Source: Nostoc sp. KVJ3 (GTDB taxonomy: Bacteria > Cyanobacteriota > Cyanobacteriia > Cyanobacteriales > Nostocaceae). Taken from it: DNA of 64,000 bases. Shown here in pieces: positions 44,802 to 54,411 of the stretch. The position numbers and the translations under genes were made by a program. The notes beneath the pieces were generated by a model. It did no database searches. It had not been told where the DNA came from and saw only the letters and a program-made list of their open reading frames with translations. Numbering within the stretch: the stretch's first letter is position 1; each line of letters opens with the position of its first letter. Location: contig NZ_WWFG01000001.1 of the NCBI RefSeq assembly GCF_026127265.1, forward strand, positions 2,581,501 to 2,645,500, written 5' to 3'.

Positions 44802-46676
44802 TCAAACCATTGGAAACGAAACTTGCTTGGCTGCACTTTTAGCCGGGCTTGATTTAACTCCTTGTGCTGCTAAACTCTTATTCCGTCCACCAGAAGGTGC
44901 TGGGCGATCGGCATCAATCACGACATCAATGAGAAAAGGAACGCTTGATGCGATCGCTTGTTCTAATGCTGCTTCAATATCCGACTCTCTAACAACCACG
45001 ATCGCTTCTGCTCCCATTCCACGAGCAATCATGGCGAAGTTTGTCGGTGGAAGTGTTGCATCTGCGCCCTTTAATCCCAAGATTTTCATCCCTTGATGAC
45101 ACATGTTATAACGTGCATCGTTGAGGACAATCCAAATCGCCGGAATTTTATATTTCACGGCTGTGCTGATTTCGTTATTCATCAGCATCGCCCCATCGCC
45201 TACAATTCCCACAGCCTTGCTATTATTAGCTAGCGCTGCACCCAACACTCCTGTGACAGCATGACCCATTGCGCCAACTCCAGTGCTGACTCGGTAGCGA
45301 TTGGCTTCGGTAAATTGGAGTAAATGAGTTGACCAAGTAAATGAGTTACCACACTCAGCCATTACTACTGCATTACTACCTTCAACAATGATCTTTTGAA
45401 TTGCTGCCATCAATACTTCTGGCCGCACTGGATAATCTACATCTGGTGCAGGTTCAATTGCTTTACGTTCGGGACGAGGTAGTGACAAAGTTGTGGAATG
45501 AGGAGCATCTGGCAATTGCTGCAATAACTCTTCCACAAAAGCTTTGATATCAGACCGAACCCCAAACGTTTCAACGTGTGGATAGGCTACACCCGGTACT
45601 TCTGGGTCAATATCTACATGGACAAAACCCCCTTTGGGAACAAGTGCCGAACTCCAAAAAGAAGTCGGTTCGCCAAGGCGGGTTCCTAATACGAGTGTGC
45701 GTAGTGGAGGTTGTTCTTCCATATAAGTTAAGACGGAAGCATGACCACCTAAACCTGTAACACCCACAAATTGGGGATGATCTTCGGGAAAGATGCCTTT
45801 TCCACGGGGTGAACACATAACTGCTGCTCCCGTTTTCTCTGCAAGTTGCCGGATTTCGGCTGCTGCATCACGCGCACCGAAACCAACCCAGATAGCAAAG
45901 GGGCCAGATGATAATAACTCTACAGATTTAGCGATCGCTTCTTTGGAAGCAGTCATTGGAAAGGGAGAAATATCTAGTTGGGGTAAGGCTACATCCTCGA
46001 CTAAACTTGTCTGCACAGCCGTAGGAATGCTTAAGTGAGCAACAAATCCACCTGGTTGCGCCAAAGCTAAAGCCAATTTACGAAAAATCTGCGGGAGTTG
46101 AGCCGCAGATTCAATAGTTATTGCATAGTTAAATAACGCTCCTGATGTAAAAATTCCCCCACTGGGCAATGTATAAGTGCTGGTTTCTTGAATAGCCCAA
46201 CGTCCACGTTGCGGTGCTGAGGTGCAAGCTGATAACAAAATTACCTTTGCACCTTCACCACGAGCCGCAAATAACCCGGTCAGTGCGTTGGTGATCCCCG
46301 GCCCGGCGGTGGTAAAAACTACAGTGGGGCGGTTATTGGCAAAGTATGCTTCGGTGGCTGCAAAAGCTGCTCCGGCTTCATGACGAAAGTTCAACACTTC
46401 TATGCTGCTATTTGATAGCGCCCCCCAAAGGCTGGCCATTGCACCACCAGCAACACCAAAAGCGTAATCTACTCCCAAATTTACCAACATTTGAGCGATC
46501 GCATCGGCAACTGAAAGTGTTGGCGCTATTTCATCGTTTAAAAAAGGCTGAATTCTCCCGTTCTTCTCCGATTCATCAACCTGATGAGAAGACTCTACAT
46601 ATCTGTTTGCTGGCAATTCTTTGTATGGCTCAGTGGTGATGAGAGGAGAGTTTGAACCAGTATAGTTTTGACTCAT
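44802..46676 (-). CDS. scyA: ScyA: thiamine-diphosphate-dependent acyloin synthase
   Basis: 624 residues from ATG 46676 (MSQNYTGSNSPLITTEPYKE); a start 16 codons earlier is unlikely. Acetolactate-synthase fold: N-terminal Pyr domain with VDYAFGVAGGAMASLWGAL, the activating Glu in FRHEAGAAFAATEAYF, TAGPGITNALTG; C-terminal PP domain with IVGDGAMLMNNEISTAVKYK...NDARYN (GDG-x-NN thiamine site). ScyA couples indole-3-pyruvate and 4-hydroxyphenylpyruvate to the beta-ketoacid precursor of scytonemin. First gene of the operon, with a 1.7-kb control region upstream. Confidence 0.92.
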   Translation of the reverse strand: MSQNYTGSNSPLITTEPYKELPANRYVESSHQVDESEKNGRIQPFLNDEIAPTLSVADAIAQMLVNLGVDYAFGVAGGAMASLWGALSNSSIEVLNFRHEAGAAFAATEAYFANNRPTVVFTTAGPGITNALTGLFAARGEGAKVILLSACTSAPQRGRWAIQETSTYTLPSGGIFTSGALFNYAITIESAAQLPQIFRKLALALAQPGGFVAHLSIPTAVQTSLVEDVALPQLDISPFPMTASKEAIAKSVELLSSGPFAIWVGFGARDAAAEIRQLAEKTGAAVMCSPRGKGIFPEDHPQFVGVTGLGGHASVLTYMEEQPPLRTLVLGTRLGEPTSFWSSALVPKGGFVHVDIDPEVPGVAYPHVETFGVRSDIKAFVEELLQQLPDAPHSTTLSLPRPERKAIEPAPDVDYPVRPEVLMAAIQKIIVEGSNAVVMAECGNSFTWSTHLLQFTEANRYRVSTGVGAMGHAVTGVLGAALANNSKAVGIVGDGAMLMNNEISTAVKYKIPAIWIVLNDARYNMCHQGMKILGLKGADATLPPTNFAMIARGMGAEAIVVVRESDIEAALEQAIASSVPFLIDVVIDADRPAPSGGRNKSLAAQGVKSSPAKSAAKQVSFPMV

Positions 46677-46923
46677 TGGTTTCACGCAATTACATAAAGT
46701 TACACAAAGGCTTTTAGTTAACAATCACAGCAGTGGCAATATTTAATACAAACAACTCTGTTGCTTTTACAGCTATAACCTAGCTTGGTAGATTGTAGAA
46801 AGGGTTGATCGCTGCTGATTGATGCTTGTGAGCGCAGGGAAAATTTTTTAGCAAAAGCATACAGCAATTAGGACTGTGCTTCTTAGCAATCAGAATAAGG
46901 GAGATGAAGAGCGGAGGGCAATC

Positions 46924-46968
46924 AAAAATCTTTTGATGGAGGTGTCAAATTTTTCGCTTCTACTTTGA
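46924..46968. promoter_or_regulatory. Direct repeat site 1 upstream of scyA
   Basis: Core AATCTTTTGATGGAGGTGTC followed by AAATTTTTCGCTTCTA. TTTTGAT begins at 46931. Confidence 0.6.
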
Positions 46969-47171
46969 TGACTACAGTACTTAAGTAGGTTCGCGGGGAA
47001 AAACTAAATCATGTAAAGCTATGTAAACGAGCAATTAAGCTTTACTCAAGCACCTCTCAGAATATTTACAAAACTTTACATAGTTACTTTTAATAGCACC
47101 AACCTATTGATTGAACCGCTTAGGGAGGTTCTTGGCTGGAGATAGTCGCCATAATTAAGACATATCTGCAA

Positions 47172-47216
47172 TGATAAATTTTTTGATAAAAGTGTTAATT
47201 CTTTCGCTGTTATCAT
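47172..47216. promoter_or_regulatory. Direct repeat site 2 upstream of scyA
   Basis: Core TTTTGATAAAAGTGTTAATT then CTTTCGCTGTTATC. TTTTGAT begins at 47181, exactly 250 bp after site 1. Confidence 0.6.
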
Positions 47217-47296
47217 GATTGTGACATTTTTAACTTAGTCACTCTGAAAAATTACTCTTATGCGATCGCTACTAAAATACATGACCAAATCTACAA

Positions 47297-47341
47297 TAGA
47301 AAATCTTTTGATAAAAGTGTCGATTCTTTGGCTTTTATTCT
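47297..47341. promoter_or_regulatory. Direct repeat site 3 upstream of scyA
   Basis: Core TTTTGATAAAAGTGTCGATT then CTTTGGCTTTTATTC. TTTTGAT begins at 47306, exactly 125 bp after site 2. Confidence 0.6.
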
Positions 47342-48351
47342 CCCAAGCGGTTCCCAATGAGTGACTGACTGCCTATTTTTTCTATTAAACTTTAAACTTG
47401 TCTGAACGTATGAGCCGAACTACAACAGTTTGGCGACTTTCATATTGTCACCAAAAACTCATTGAGTCAATTATTTGTAACGATAAAGACATAGTTGCTT
47501 AACTTTTTATATTTCCTTTGAGAGATGAGTCAATACGGTTCGATAAGAGTGTTCCAAAAAATAAATGATCCAAAACACGTAGACATCAAGTTATACGCAA
47601 AACTATACGTACGTTTTTTAGCACAAACGTACTCCTTACGACAGATGACTAAGCATATTCTTCTATAGTTAGATTACTGAGAGAGTAAGTTAAGATAAAT
47701 TAAGAAAATGAACTAATGAGTCAAAATTTGTCTACTTAAGTCAAGCAAGCCTGGTAAATTCATTTATGTTGATAATCAAACGACTCTACACGAGTAGTTC
47801 GCTAAACCCCTTGGCGAGAGGAAGGTTTAGGGACAAAAATTTTTCTTATTTAACCTTTGCCCAGTCAAAATCCAATAAATTTGGGTTGGTGAACCATTCC
47901 TTCCCTCTGGTGCAAAGACTAATATCTCAATTAAAACAAGGAGCAAAATTGCCTGATTTTAATTAAGATAGGCAAATTTCCACCCAACTGTAGTAGTTTA
48001 AATTTTAAATTATGCCTTCTAATTTTAGATTGAGAGTTTTGAACTCTTATCTAATAGTGGATATCGACTAATTTTGATTTGATTGTCCCAATTTTATTGC
48101 AATCATAAAAACCCCTTTAAGTCAATAATAAATTCCAAATTAAATATTTAGCTTTTTCGGAAATTTTTGGTTAAATTATTCATTATTTATTGGTATGATA
48201 AGTTTTATTAAGTTTGTTAGTAATATTTTTTAATTTACTAACTAATTTTATTTTTTAACTGCCTAACACCGCACCAAAGATTTTAGTCAGTTATGACTAT
48301 CAACTCATTAATAGCTATGGTGCTGATTAATTACCAGGAGCAAGTAGGGAT

Positions 48352-50331
48352 ATGAATTCTGGCGATTATAGACTAGCTAGATCAAACACTCAATGGCCAC
48401 TACAGCCAGAAGTAGAAATGAAGTTTGCTCACTTTCTAATAAATCAAGCTGTAGATGCTGCTTTCTGTTTAGGAGAAAATGCACAGTTGTTATACGTCAA
48501 CGATGCCACTTGTCGGATGACTGAGTATTCCCGTGAGGAATTACTTTCCATGAGGTTGCATGATATAGACGTAGATTTTTCTCTCCACAATTGGTCAAAT
48601 ATTAGCTCAGAAGGTTCTCTCACCTTTAAATCTCGCTACCGGACAAAAGGAGGTCGGATATTTCTCGTAGAGATATCTATTAGCTATGTAAAACAACAGG
48701 ATATAGAATTTGGTTGTGCTTTTGTTCGGGAAATAAGTGATGAAATAGTAGAACTGAGCGTGCAAAAGTGGACTAATGAATTAAAGGATGCTAAAGACAA
48801 TTTACAAGAAGAATTTTCTCAACTCAAAGCCAAAGAATTAGAACTAGAAACATCTCTTTCTTTACTTCGTTCTACTCTCGAATCTACTGCCATTGGTATT
48901 GTTGCAGTTAACTTTGAGGGAGATATTCTCAGCTTGAATCAGAAATTTGTGGATATGTGGCAGATCCCAGAATCCCTAATACTATCTAAAAAATGTCCTC
49001 GATGCAAAGCCTTTTTTGAAAATCAACTTAAAGAGCCACAAGCCTTTAGTCGCCTGATTTGGGAAGTGTCTAGCCAATCTGATTTCGAGAGTTATGACAT
49101 TCTGGAATTGAAAGATGGGAGAGTTTTTGCACACTACTCTAAGCCGCACTGGTTGGAAGGCAAAATTATTGGTAGAGTCTGGAGTATTTGGGACATTACT
49201 GAATCGAAACAGACTGAAGAAGCATTACGCCTAAACGCTGTTAGATTTCGGACAATAGCCGAAACAACAGATACCAGCACTTTTCTGATTCAAGGTATGC
49301 GGCTTTGCTACATAAATCCAGCCGTAGAACAACTCACCGGTTATACAAAAGAGGAACTGTTAACAGGTTTTGATCTTCGCCGGCTAATTAAGAGCAAAAA
49401 ACGTAGGCAGGTACGTAAGCAAGACGAAGCAATTAACTGTGAATATCAAGAGATGAATATTCTGACAAAATACGGTACAGAGCGTTGGTTAGCTTGCACG
49501 GTTGTAATACTGGATGGAGGACTGGATTTTGGAGGAAAACCGGTTGAAATGATTACAGGCATTGATATTACCGATTACAAACATGCAGAATTAGGTCTAA
49601 ACCTTGCTTTAGAACAAGCAAAGCAACTTAGCGAACTAAGAGCGCGTTTTCTTTCTATGGTTTGCCATCAATTCCGTACACCATTGAATATTGTTTCATT
49701 TTCTAATAGTTTACTAAAGGAGGAAGTAGATAAGCGTACACAGAAGAAAATCCAACCACTATTGGATCATATTCAAAAAGCTACTGAACAACTTGGTCAG
49801 ATGTTGGATGATATTTTATTCTTTTCTAAAGCAGAAGCAGCAAAAATAAACTATGAGCCAAAGCCGCTTGAGTTAGTTGAGTTTTGTAATGATTTAGTTG
49901 CACAAATGCAGATGAGCATTAACAAAATCCCGATTAATTTTGTCAGTCAAGAAACGTCTCTAACAGCCTCCATAGATAAAAAACTGTTGGAACCGATTTT
50001 AAAGAATTTACTCGATAATGCAATCAAGTATTCTCCCTCCGGGATGACAGTTGATTTGAAACTTTATTGCAAAAATGATCGAGTAATTTTCCAAGTAAAA
50101 GATAGTGGGATTGGGATTTCAGCACTAGATCAACAACGAATATTTGAGCCATTTTACCGTGGTAGTAATATTGACAATATCCCTGGTACTGGACTAGGAC
50201 TATCTATTCTTAAAACCCTGGTAGATTTACATCACGGTCAAGTTTCTTTAGAAAGTCAAGTTGGTGTAGGCACTACGTTTACTGTGATATTGCCATTAAC
50301 TAAATTAGAGTGTAGTAGTTCCGAGTTATGA
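48352..50331 (+). CDS. PAS histidine kinase, putative scytonemin regulator
   Basis: 659 residues, soluble. Three PAS-like domains (about 25-140 with NDATCRMTEYSREELL; 170-285 with LESTAIGIVAVNFEGDILSL; 295-410 with INPAVEQLTGYTKEEL), then HisKA with the phospho-His in LSMVCHQFRTPLNIVSFSN, and HATPase with NLLDNAIKYS, DSGIGI and GTGLGLSI. Divergent from scyA and 291 bp before the response regulator, the arrangement of Npun_F1277/F1278. No transmembrane helix; PAS domains may sense light, redox or a ligand. Confidence 0.88.
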   Translation: MNSGDYRLARSNTQWPLQPEVEMKFAHFLINQAVDAAFCLGENAQLLYVNDATCRMTEYSREELLSMRLHDIDVDFSLHNWSNISSEGSLTFKSRYRTKGGRIFLVEISISYVKQQDIEFGCAFVREISDEIVELSVQKWTNELKDAKDNLQEEFSQLKAKELELETSLSLLRSTLESTAIGIVAVNFEGDILSLNQKFVDMWQIPESLILSKKCPRCKAFFENQLKEPQAFSRLIWEVSSQSDFESYDILELKDGRVFAHYSKPHWLEGKIIGRVWSIWDITESKQTEEALRLNAVRFRTIAETTDTSTFLIQGMRLCYINPAVEQLTGYTKEELLTGFDLRRLIKSKKRRQVRKQDEAINCEYQEMNILTKYGTERWLACTVVILDGGLDFGGKPVEMITGIDITDYKHAELGLNLALEQAKQLSELRARFLSMVCHQFRTPLNIVSFSNSLLKEEVDKRTQKKIQPLLDHIQKATEQLGQMLDDILFFSKAEAAKINYEPKPLELVEFCNDLVAQMQMSINKIPINFVSQETSLTASIDKKLLEPILKNLLDNAIKYSPSGMTVDLKLYCKNDRVIFQVKDSGIGISALDQQRIFEPFYRGSNIDNIPGTGLGLSILKTLVDLHHGQVSLESQVGVGTTFTVILPLTKLECSSSEL

Positions 50332-50622
50332 ATGTTGAAATGTAGATAGAGCAATCCGAAGTGAAATGTGAGAAAATACGGAGATAAAAAGTACGTATTT
50401 AAACTTTTTCTCACAAATGATTTAGGATTGCTAGATTTATTAACTAACAAGTTAACAATCATAACTCTCGGAACAAAGTAATTAAGCTCATACTAATTTA
50501 CATACTCACGAAAAAGTTTAGTGTAGCACGGCATAATCTAAACCAAACTAGACTAAAGGTAGTCAAACTTTCGCCACAGTGTAATAGTAACCAGCTTCTG
50601 CAAAAAGTTATGGTGATCAAAA
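50332..50622. other. Gap between kinase and response regulator
   Basis: 291 bp, AT-rich, no gene; the regulator may have its own promoter here. Confidence 0.35.
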
Positions 50623-51489
50623 ATGATATCTGAATCGTCAAATAAAATTCTCGTCATTGAAGATGATAATGTTACCCGCGACCTTTATTTAAAAGGTCTT
50701 AAGGCTAAAGGTTTTGATACAATCAGCGCAGATAATGGTCTTGCTGGTATTCAACAAGTACAAGAGTATATACCCGACTTAGTGATTTGCGATATTACGA
50801 TGCCTGATATAGATGGTTATAGTGTTTTAAATGCACTACGCCAAGATCCTCTGACAGCAATTATTCCCTTTATTTTTTTGACAGGGAGTAGTAGCAAAGC
50901 AGATGTTCGCAAAGCTATGGAATTGGGAGCAGACGACTATCTTACCAAACCTTCTACACTAGATGAATTGCTCAGAGCGATCGCTATCCGGCTACAAAAG
51001 CAAGCTAATCTGCAAAACTGGTGTACGATGAAATCTGAGAAAGCGCTAAAATCAGTATTTGCAGATAATACTACAGTTGCGATCGCTCAAGATACCCCCA
51101 ATCGAGAAGCCATAATCCCTTCTAAGTCAATCTTTCCCGCCATTCCTCAATTAAAAGAAGTTTTCGACTTTATCGAAGCCCATTATCATCAAGGAATTAC
51201 TTTGTGTGATGTAGCTGTTGCTGTTGGCTACTCACCCGCTTACTTAACTAATCGAGTCGCAAGACAGACGGGAGAGACTGTAAACTGCTGGATTGTCAAA
51301 CGCCGGATGGCGGGGGCTCGTTTTTTACTCCAAAATAATAATCAGACGATCGAGAAGATAGCGAAAGCATTGGGCTATCAGGATGTGTCTCATTTTTCCC
51401 GCCAGTTTCGCCAACATCATGGTTTACCTCCCCAGGCTTGGCGCAAACAGCATCAGCTTGGATATCAAAAACAGGTGAAACTCTGGTGA
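50623..51489 (+). CDS. CheY-AraC response regulator, putative scytonemin activator
   Basis: 288 residues. Receiver domain (~1-130): ILVIEDDNVTRDLYL (acidic pair), phospho-Asp in LVICDITMPDIDGYS, Thr/Ser in FLTGSSS and Lys in DDYLTKPS. C-terminal AraC double helix-turn-helix (~185-285): TLCDVAVAVGYSPAYLTNRV and IEKIAKALGYQDVSHFSRQF then RQHHGLPPQAWR. Same architecture and position as Npun_F1278, shown to be required for scytonemin production in N. punctiforme. AraC-type dimers bind direct repeats, fitting the sites upstream of scyA. Confidence 0.9.
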   Translation: MISESSNKILVIEDDNVTRDLYLKGLKAKGFDTISADNGLAGIQQVQEYIPDLVICDITMPDIDGYSVLNALRQDPLTAIIPFIFLTGSSSKADVRKAMELGADDYLTKPSTLDELLRAIAIRLQKQANLQNWCTMKSEKALKSVFADNTTVAIAQDTPNREAIIPSKSIFPAIPQLKEVFDFIEAHYHQGITLCDVAVAVGYSPAYLTNRVARQTGETVNCWIVKRRMAGARFLLQNNNQTIEKIAKALGYQDVSHFSRQFRQHHGLPPQAWRKQHQLGYQKQVKLW

Positions 51490-51516
51490 AAGTGTTGAAA
51501 TTTTAGCTTACCCAAT

Positions 51517-52719
51517 TTAAATAAATAGTTGTGTAAACTCATACATTAAATCCACTCTGCCCTTACGTAACATTGCTGGATCTAATCTTTCAGTAGTGTT
51601 ACAAGTCATCAAAACAACTAATCGTTGCTGCATTTGAATACCAGACTCATCAATCACACTTTGATACAAAGTGCCATCCAGTAGGCTGAGAATGTGTTCT
51701 GTTTTATTATTGTATTGCGCTACCTCAGAAGCACGATTTTGCGCTAGGTTATCAGCTTCGTTAATAACGATACAAATACGCTCTATGTAAGTTGGGGGGA
51801 CAAAATTAGCGATCGCATCATGATCTAAAATAAAAATTACATATCCCAAAGGTACAAGAATTTCTTTTGCTACTGCCTGTGTCCAGACTGTTTTACCAGT
51901 ACCCGGTTTTCCATGTACCACAACCGCTAACTGGTTTTGATTCAAAATCGCTTGTTGTACAGCATCAGTAAAGTTTTGGATATCTGCTGGAAATGTGCGA
52001 GTGCTAAATTGACTGTGAACTTTTCCTACACGACTTTGATATCCACTTAGCATCACTGCTAAGTCGTAAGTTGCTTTGTTAATTAGTGGTGCAAGATTTC
52101 TGGCCATTAAACTATATTGTCGTCGCCCGCGATCGTAAGGATCAATTTGCAACCAAACGTCATGCTTCGCCCAGTAAGCATAAACAGTATTGATCACATC
52201 TAAGCGTTCCCAGCTAATAAATCTATCTATAGGAAAATAAAAATCTCTTTCTGAATAATACTGAGTAATAATGTCAGGATTACCCAACACACCTAAAACT
52301 CGCAGTACAGTAATTTCTTGCAGCCGATTCAGAACATAATCAATCGGAATACTACTCCGACTGACAAATTGGACAATGGGAGTTTCCGTACTCAAAACAT
52401 CTTTGTAGCGATGATCTGGTGATTGCGGATCTGGTGTGATGTAATTCCAAAATTTTTCCACTTCGTAGCGGGTATTATCAGATACAATGTTTAATAAATT
52501 AGCCCACCAAGCATAATTATTTCGTCCCAAAATATCAGCAACATTACTCGCTAAATTCAAACTTTTTTGAGTTAATTCGCGGGAGTCACTAGACAACAGT
52601 TGCCACAAAAAGCTCCAGTCTAATTCTCGATTAAATGGTCGCCAACCGCTAGCAAGCAAGCTTTGCCGAGTATTATTTGTAGGAGTGCCTTCATTACTTC
52701 TAAAATAGTCAAAATCCAT
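51517..52719 (-). CDS. AAA ATPase with cyanobacterial N-terminal domain
   Basis: 400 residues. The first ~240 residues are Trp/Tyr-rich and unlike any domain I recognise (FRSNEGTPTNNTRQSLLASG; NYAWWANLLNIVSDNTRYEV). The C-terminal AAA module has Walker A VVVHGKPGTGKTVWTQAV, Walker B ICIVINEADN with Asn where Asp is usual, sensor-1 MTCNTTERLDPAMLRKGRVD and an arginine-finger-like Arg. A chaperone or remodelling role is likely; substrate unknown. Convergent with the response regulator, ends 27 bp apart. Confidence 0.78.
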   Translation of the reverse strand: MDFDYFRSNEGTPTNNTRQSLLASGWRPFNRELDWSFLWQLLSSDSRELTQKSLNLASNVADILGRNNYAWWANLLNIVSDNTRYEVEKFWNYITPDPQSPDHRYKDVLSTETPIVQFVSRSSIPIDYVLNRLQEITVLRVLGVLGNPDIITQYYSERDFYFPIDRFISWERLDVINTVYAYWAKHDVWLQIDPYDRGRRQYSLMARNLAPLINKATYDLAVMLSGYQSRVGKVHSQFSTRTFPADIQNFTDAVQQAILNQNQLAVVVHGKPGTGKTVWTQAVAKEILVPLGYVIFILDHDAIANFVPPTYIERICIVINEADNLAQNRASEVAQYNNKTEHILSLLDGTLYQSVIDESGIQMQQRLVVLMTCNTTERLDPAMLRKGRVDLMYEFTQLFI

Positions 52720-53146
52720 ATTTCTTAATTATGCAGCGCTAATAGAGTTATTTTGTGTTAAGTATGAGATTTTAAAATTTTTGTCGTAATCCTAACTACT
52801 TGCGTATAAATGGTAATTTTATTTGCACCGTGCTGTCCTGGCTAGGAATTTTTTTAATCTAACTCATCCCTTATGTAACATACTATAGTACAATAAAATT
52901 ACTTACGTCAACTTTTTTGAGAAAACAATTAGCTGTTGATGTCCCTGTGCCTTTTATCCATATCTAGATAATGGCTAATATTCATGTACGTAGAATTGCT
53001 GATAATTTTAGCTGATGTCAAAGTTCGTCTCCTTCCTTGCGGGGTGGGTTTGCGAGTATTGCTGGTGAAGAAGACAGCTATGCTCTATTGTTGCGGGTTT
53101 TAACCCCACCTATTGCAAGAATGCTTTGGGTAGCATCAACCTACGT
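52720..53146. other. Intergenic region upstream of the AAA gene
   Basis: About 430 bp, AT-rich, no gene or named repeat recognised except the palindrome at its end. Confidence 0.4.
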
Positions 53147-53170
53147 AGAGACGCAAAATTTTGCGTCTCT
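53147..53170 (-). terminator. Perfect 24-bp palindrome after argJ
   Basis: AGAGACGCAAAA and TTTTGCGTCTCT; member of the GTAGAGACG family, ten bases past the argJ stop on the minus strand, so a likely terminator. Confidence 0.65.
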
Positions 53171-53179
53171 TCTTGTTAA

Positions 53180-54343
53180 TCAAGTTGAATATTTGCCATT
53201 AATTTCTATGTAACCCTCTGAAAGATCGCAACCCCATACAGTTGCAGAAGTTTCACCAATATTGAGGCTAACATGAATATCTACTTTATCTTTAGACATA
53301 ATTTGCCTTAATTGTTCCAGATTTTCATTAGTTAAGCTACTAGGATAAACTTTCACGTTATCAAAACTAATAACAACTCTTTCTGGATTTATCTGCTGTT
53401 CATTTTCACATTTGCCGATAGCCATAGCCACTCGTCCCCAATTCGGATCTGCACCATAAACAGCAGTTTTTACTAATGGTGAATTGACAATTGCTTTAGC
53501 TACTTTTTTGGCTTGTGTATAGTTAATTGCTGAATCTACAGTTACCTCAATAATTTTGGTAGCACCTTCTGCATCTCTGGCAATTTTTAGCACTAATTCT
53601 TGGGCAATTTCTTCCAATGCACTGGCAAAATCTGCTTCTGAAACTTCGCCAGCTAAACCATTAGCTAAAATCACGGCGGAGTCACTAGTAGAAGTGTCAG
53701 TATCTACACTCAGACAGTTAAAGGTTTTATCTATAGTAGAGCGAAAAATCGAACGAAGGCTACTTGCAGAAATCGCAGCATCAGTAAAAAAGAAAGTTAG
53801 CAGAGTTGCCATATTAGGCTCAATCATGCCGACACCTTTAGCAATTCCTACCAGTTTGGCATTACCTATTTGTCGTGTAGCTAGTTTCGATACTGTATCG
53901 GTGGTCATAATACCACGGGCGGCGGCATTAAAATCAGCAGGAGTCAATTTTTTCCCTAATCCTAATAAACCTGCTCGGATTTTTTCAATCGGGTAACGTC
54001 TACCAATTACACCTGTAGAAGCTATCACAATATTATGTGCAGGAATTCCAGTTTCAGTTGCAACTAATTGTAGAACCTCTTGGGCATCAGCGATACCAAT
54101 ATCACCATTAGCGACATTAGCATTCTTAGATATAACGACAATTCCTTGTGCTTGTGAATCTTTTAAGTTATCCCGACTAATAGTAACACTTGGCCCGGCG
54201 AAAAGACTTTGAGTGAAGACTCCATCAGCAACACAAGGAACTGATGATTTAATAAATACAAAATCATCAGTTGTATCGCGGATTCCCAAATTAGTAATAA
54301 ATGCACTAAAACCTTGAGGTGTAGAAGATGCAGTTAATGACAT
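53180..54343 (-). CDS. argJ: ArgJ-family glutamate N-acetyltransferase
   Basis: 387 residues, slightly shorter than usual ArgJ (~400-415). N-terminus MSLTASSTPQGFSAF; SVPCVADGVFTQSLFAGPSV corresponds to the AxVFTxNxxxAAPV region, and IGMIEPNMATLLTF-type text holds the conserved autocleavage/nucleophile Thr after ...NMA. GADPNWGRVAMAIGK is also typical. It transfers acetyl from N-acetylornithine to glutamate in arginine synthesis. The divergent N-terminus suggests it could be a paralogue of a second, housekeeping argJ; not decidable from this window. Confidence 0.85.
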   Translation of the reverse strand: MSLTASSTPQGFSAFITNLGIRDTTDDFVFIKSSVPCVADGVFTQSLFAGPSVTISRDNLKDSQAQGIVVISKNANVANGDIGIADAQEVLQLVATETGIPAHNIVIASTGVIGRRYPIEKIRAGLLGLGKKLTPADFNAAARGIMTTDTVSKLATRQIGNAKLVGIAKGVGMIEPNMATLLTFFFTDAAISASSLRSIFRSTIDKTFNCLSVDTDTSTSDSAVILANGLAGEVSEADFASALEEIAQELVLKIARDAEGATKIIEVTVDSAINYTQAKKVAKAIVNSPLVKTAVYGADPNWGRVAMAIGKCENEQQINPERVVISFDNVKVYPSSLTNENLEQLRQIMSKDKVDIHVSLNIGETSATVWGCDLSEGYIEINGKYST

Positions 54344-54411
54344 TTTTCTAGATTTAATAATTTGCTTTAATTATCTCATAGGACTTACGCATATCGAATA
54401 GAAGCTAAACT

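Larger units (their letters stand above)
46677..48351. promoter_or_regulatory. scyA / sensor-kinase divergent control region
   Basis: 1.7 kb without a convincing gene (a 66-codon frame at 47766 spans a CTAAACC/GGTTTAG palindrome). It holds three ~40-bp direct repeats (listed separately) and an inverted pair CTATGTAAA (47019-47027) / TTTACATAG (47076-47084). Must contain the promoters of the scytonemin operon and of the two-component genes. Confidence 0.6.

Noticed and set aside
47766..47966. 66-codon frame in the scyA control region
   Set aside because: Covers a CTAAACC/GGTTTAG repeat and has no family resemblance or SD.
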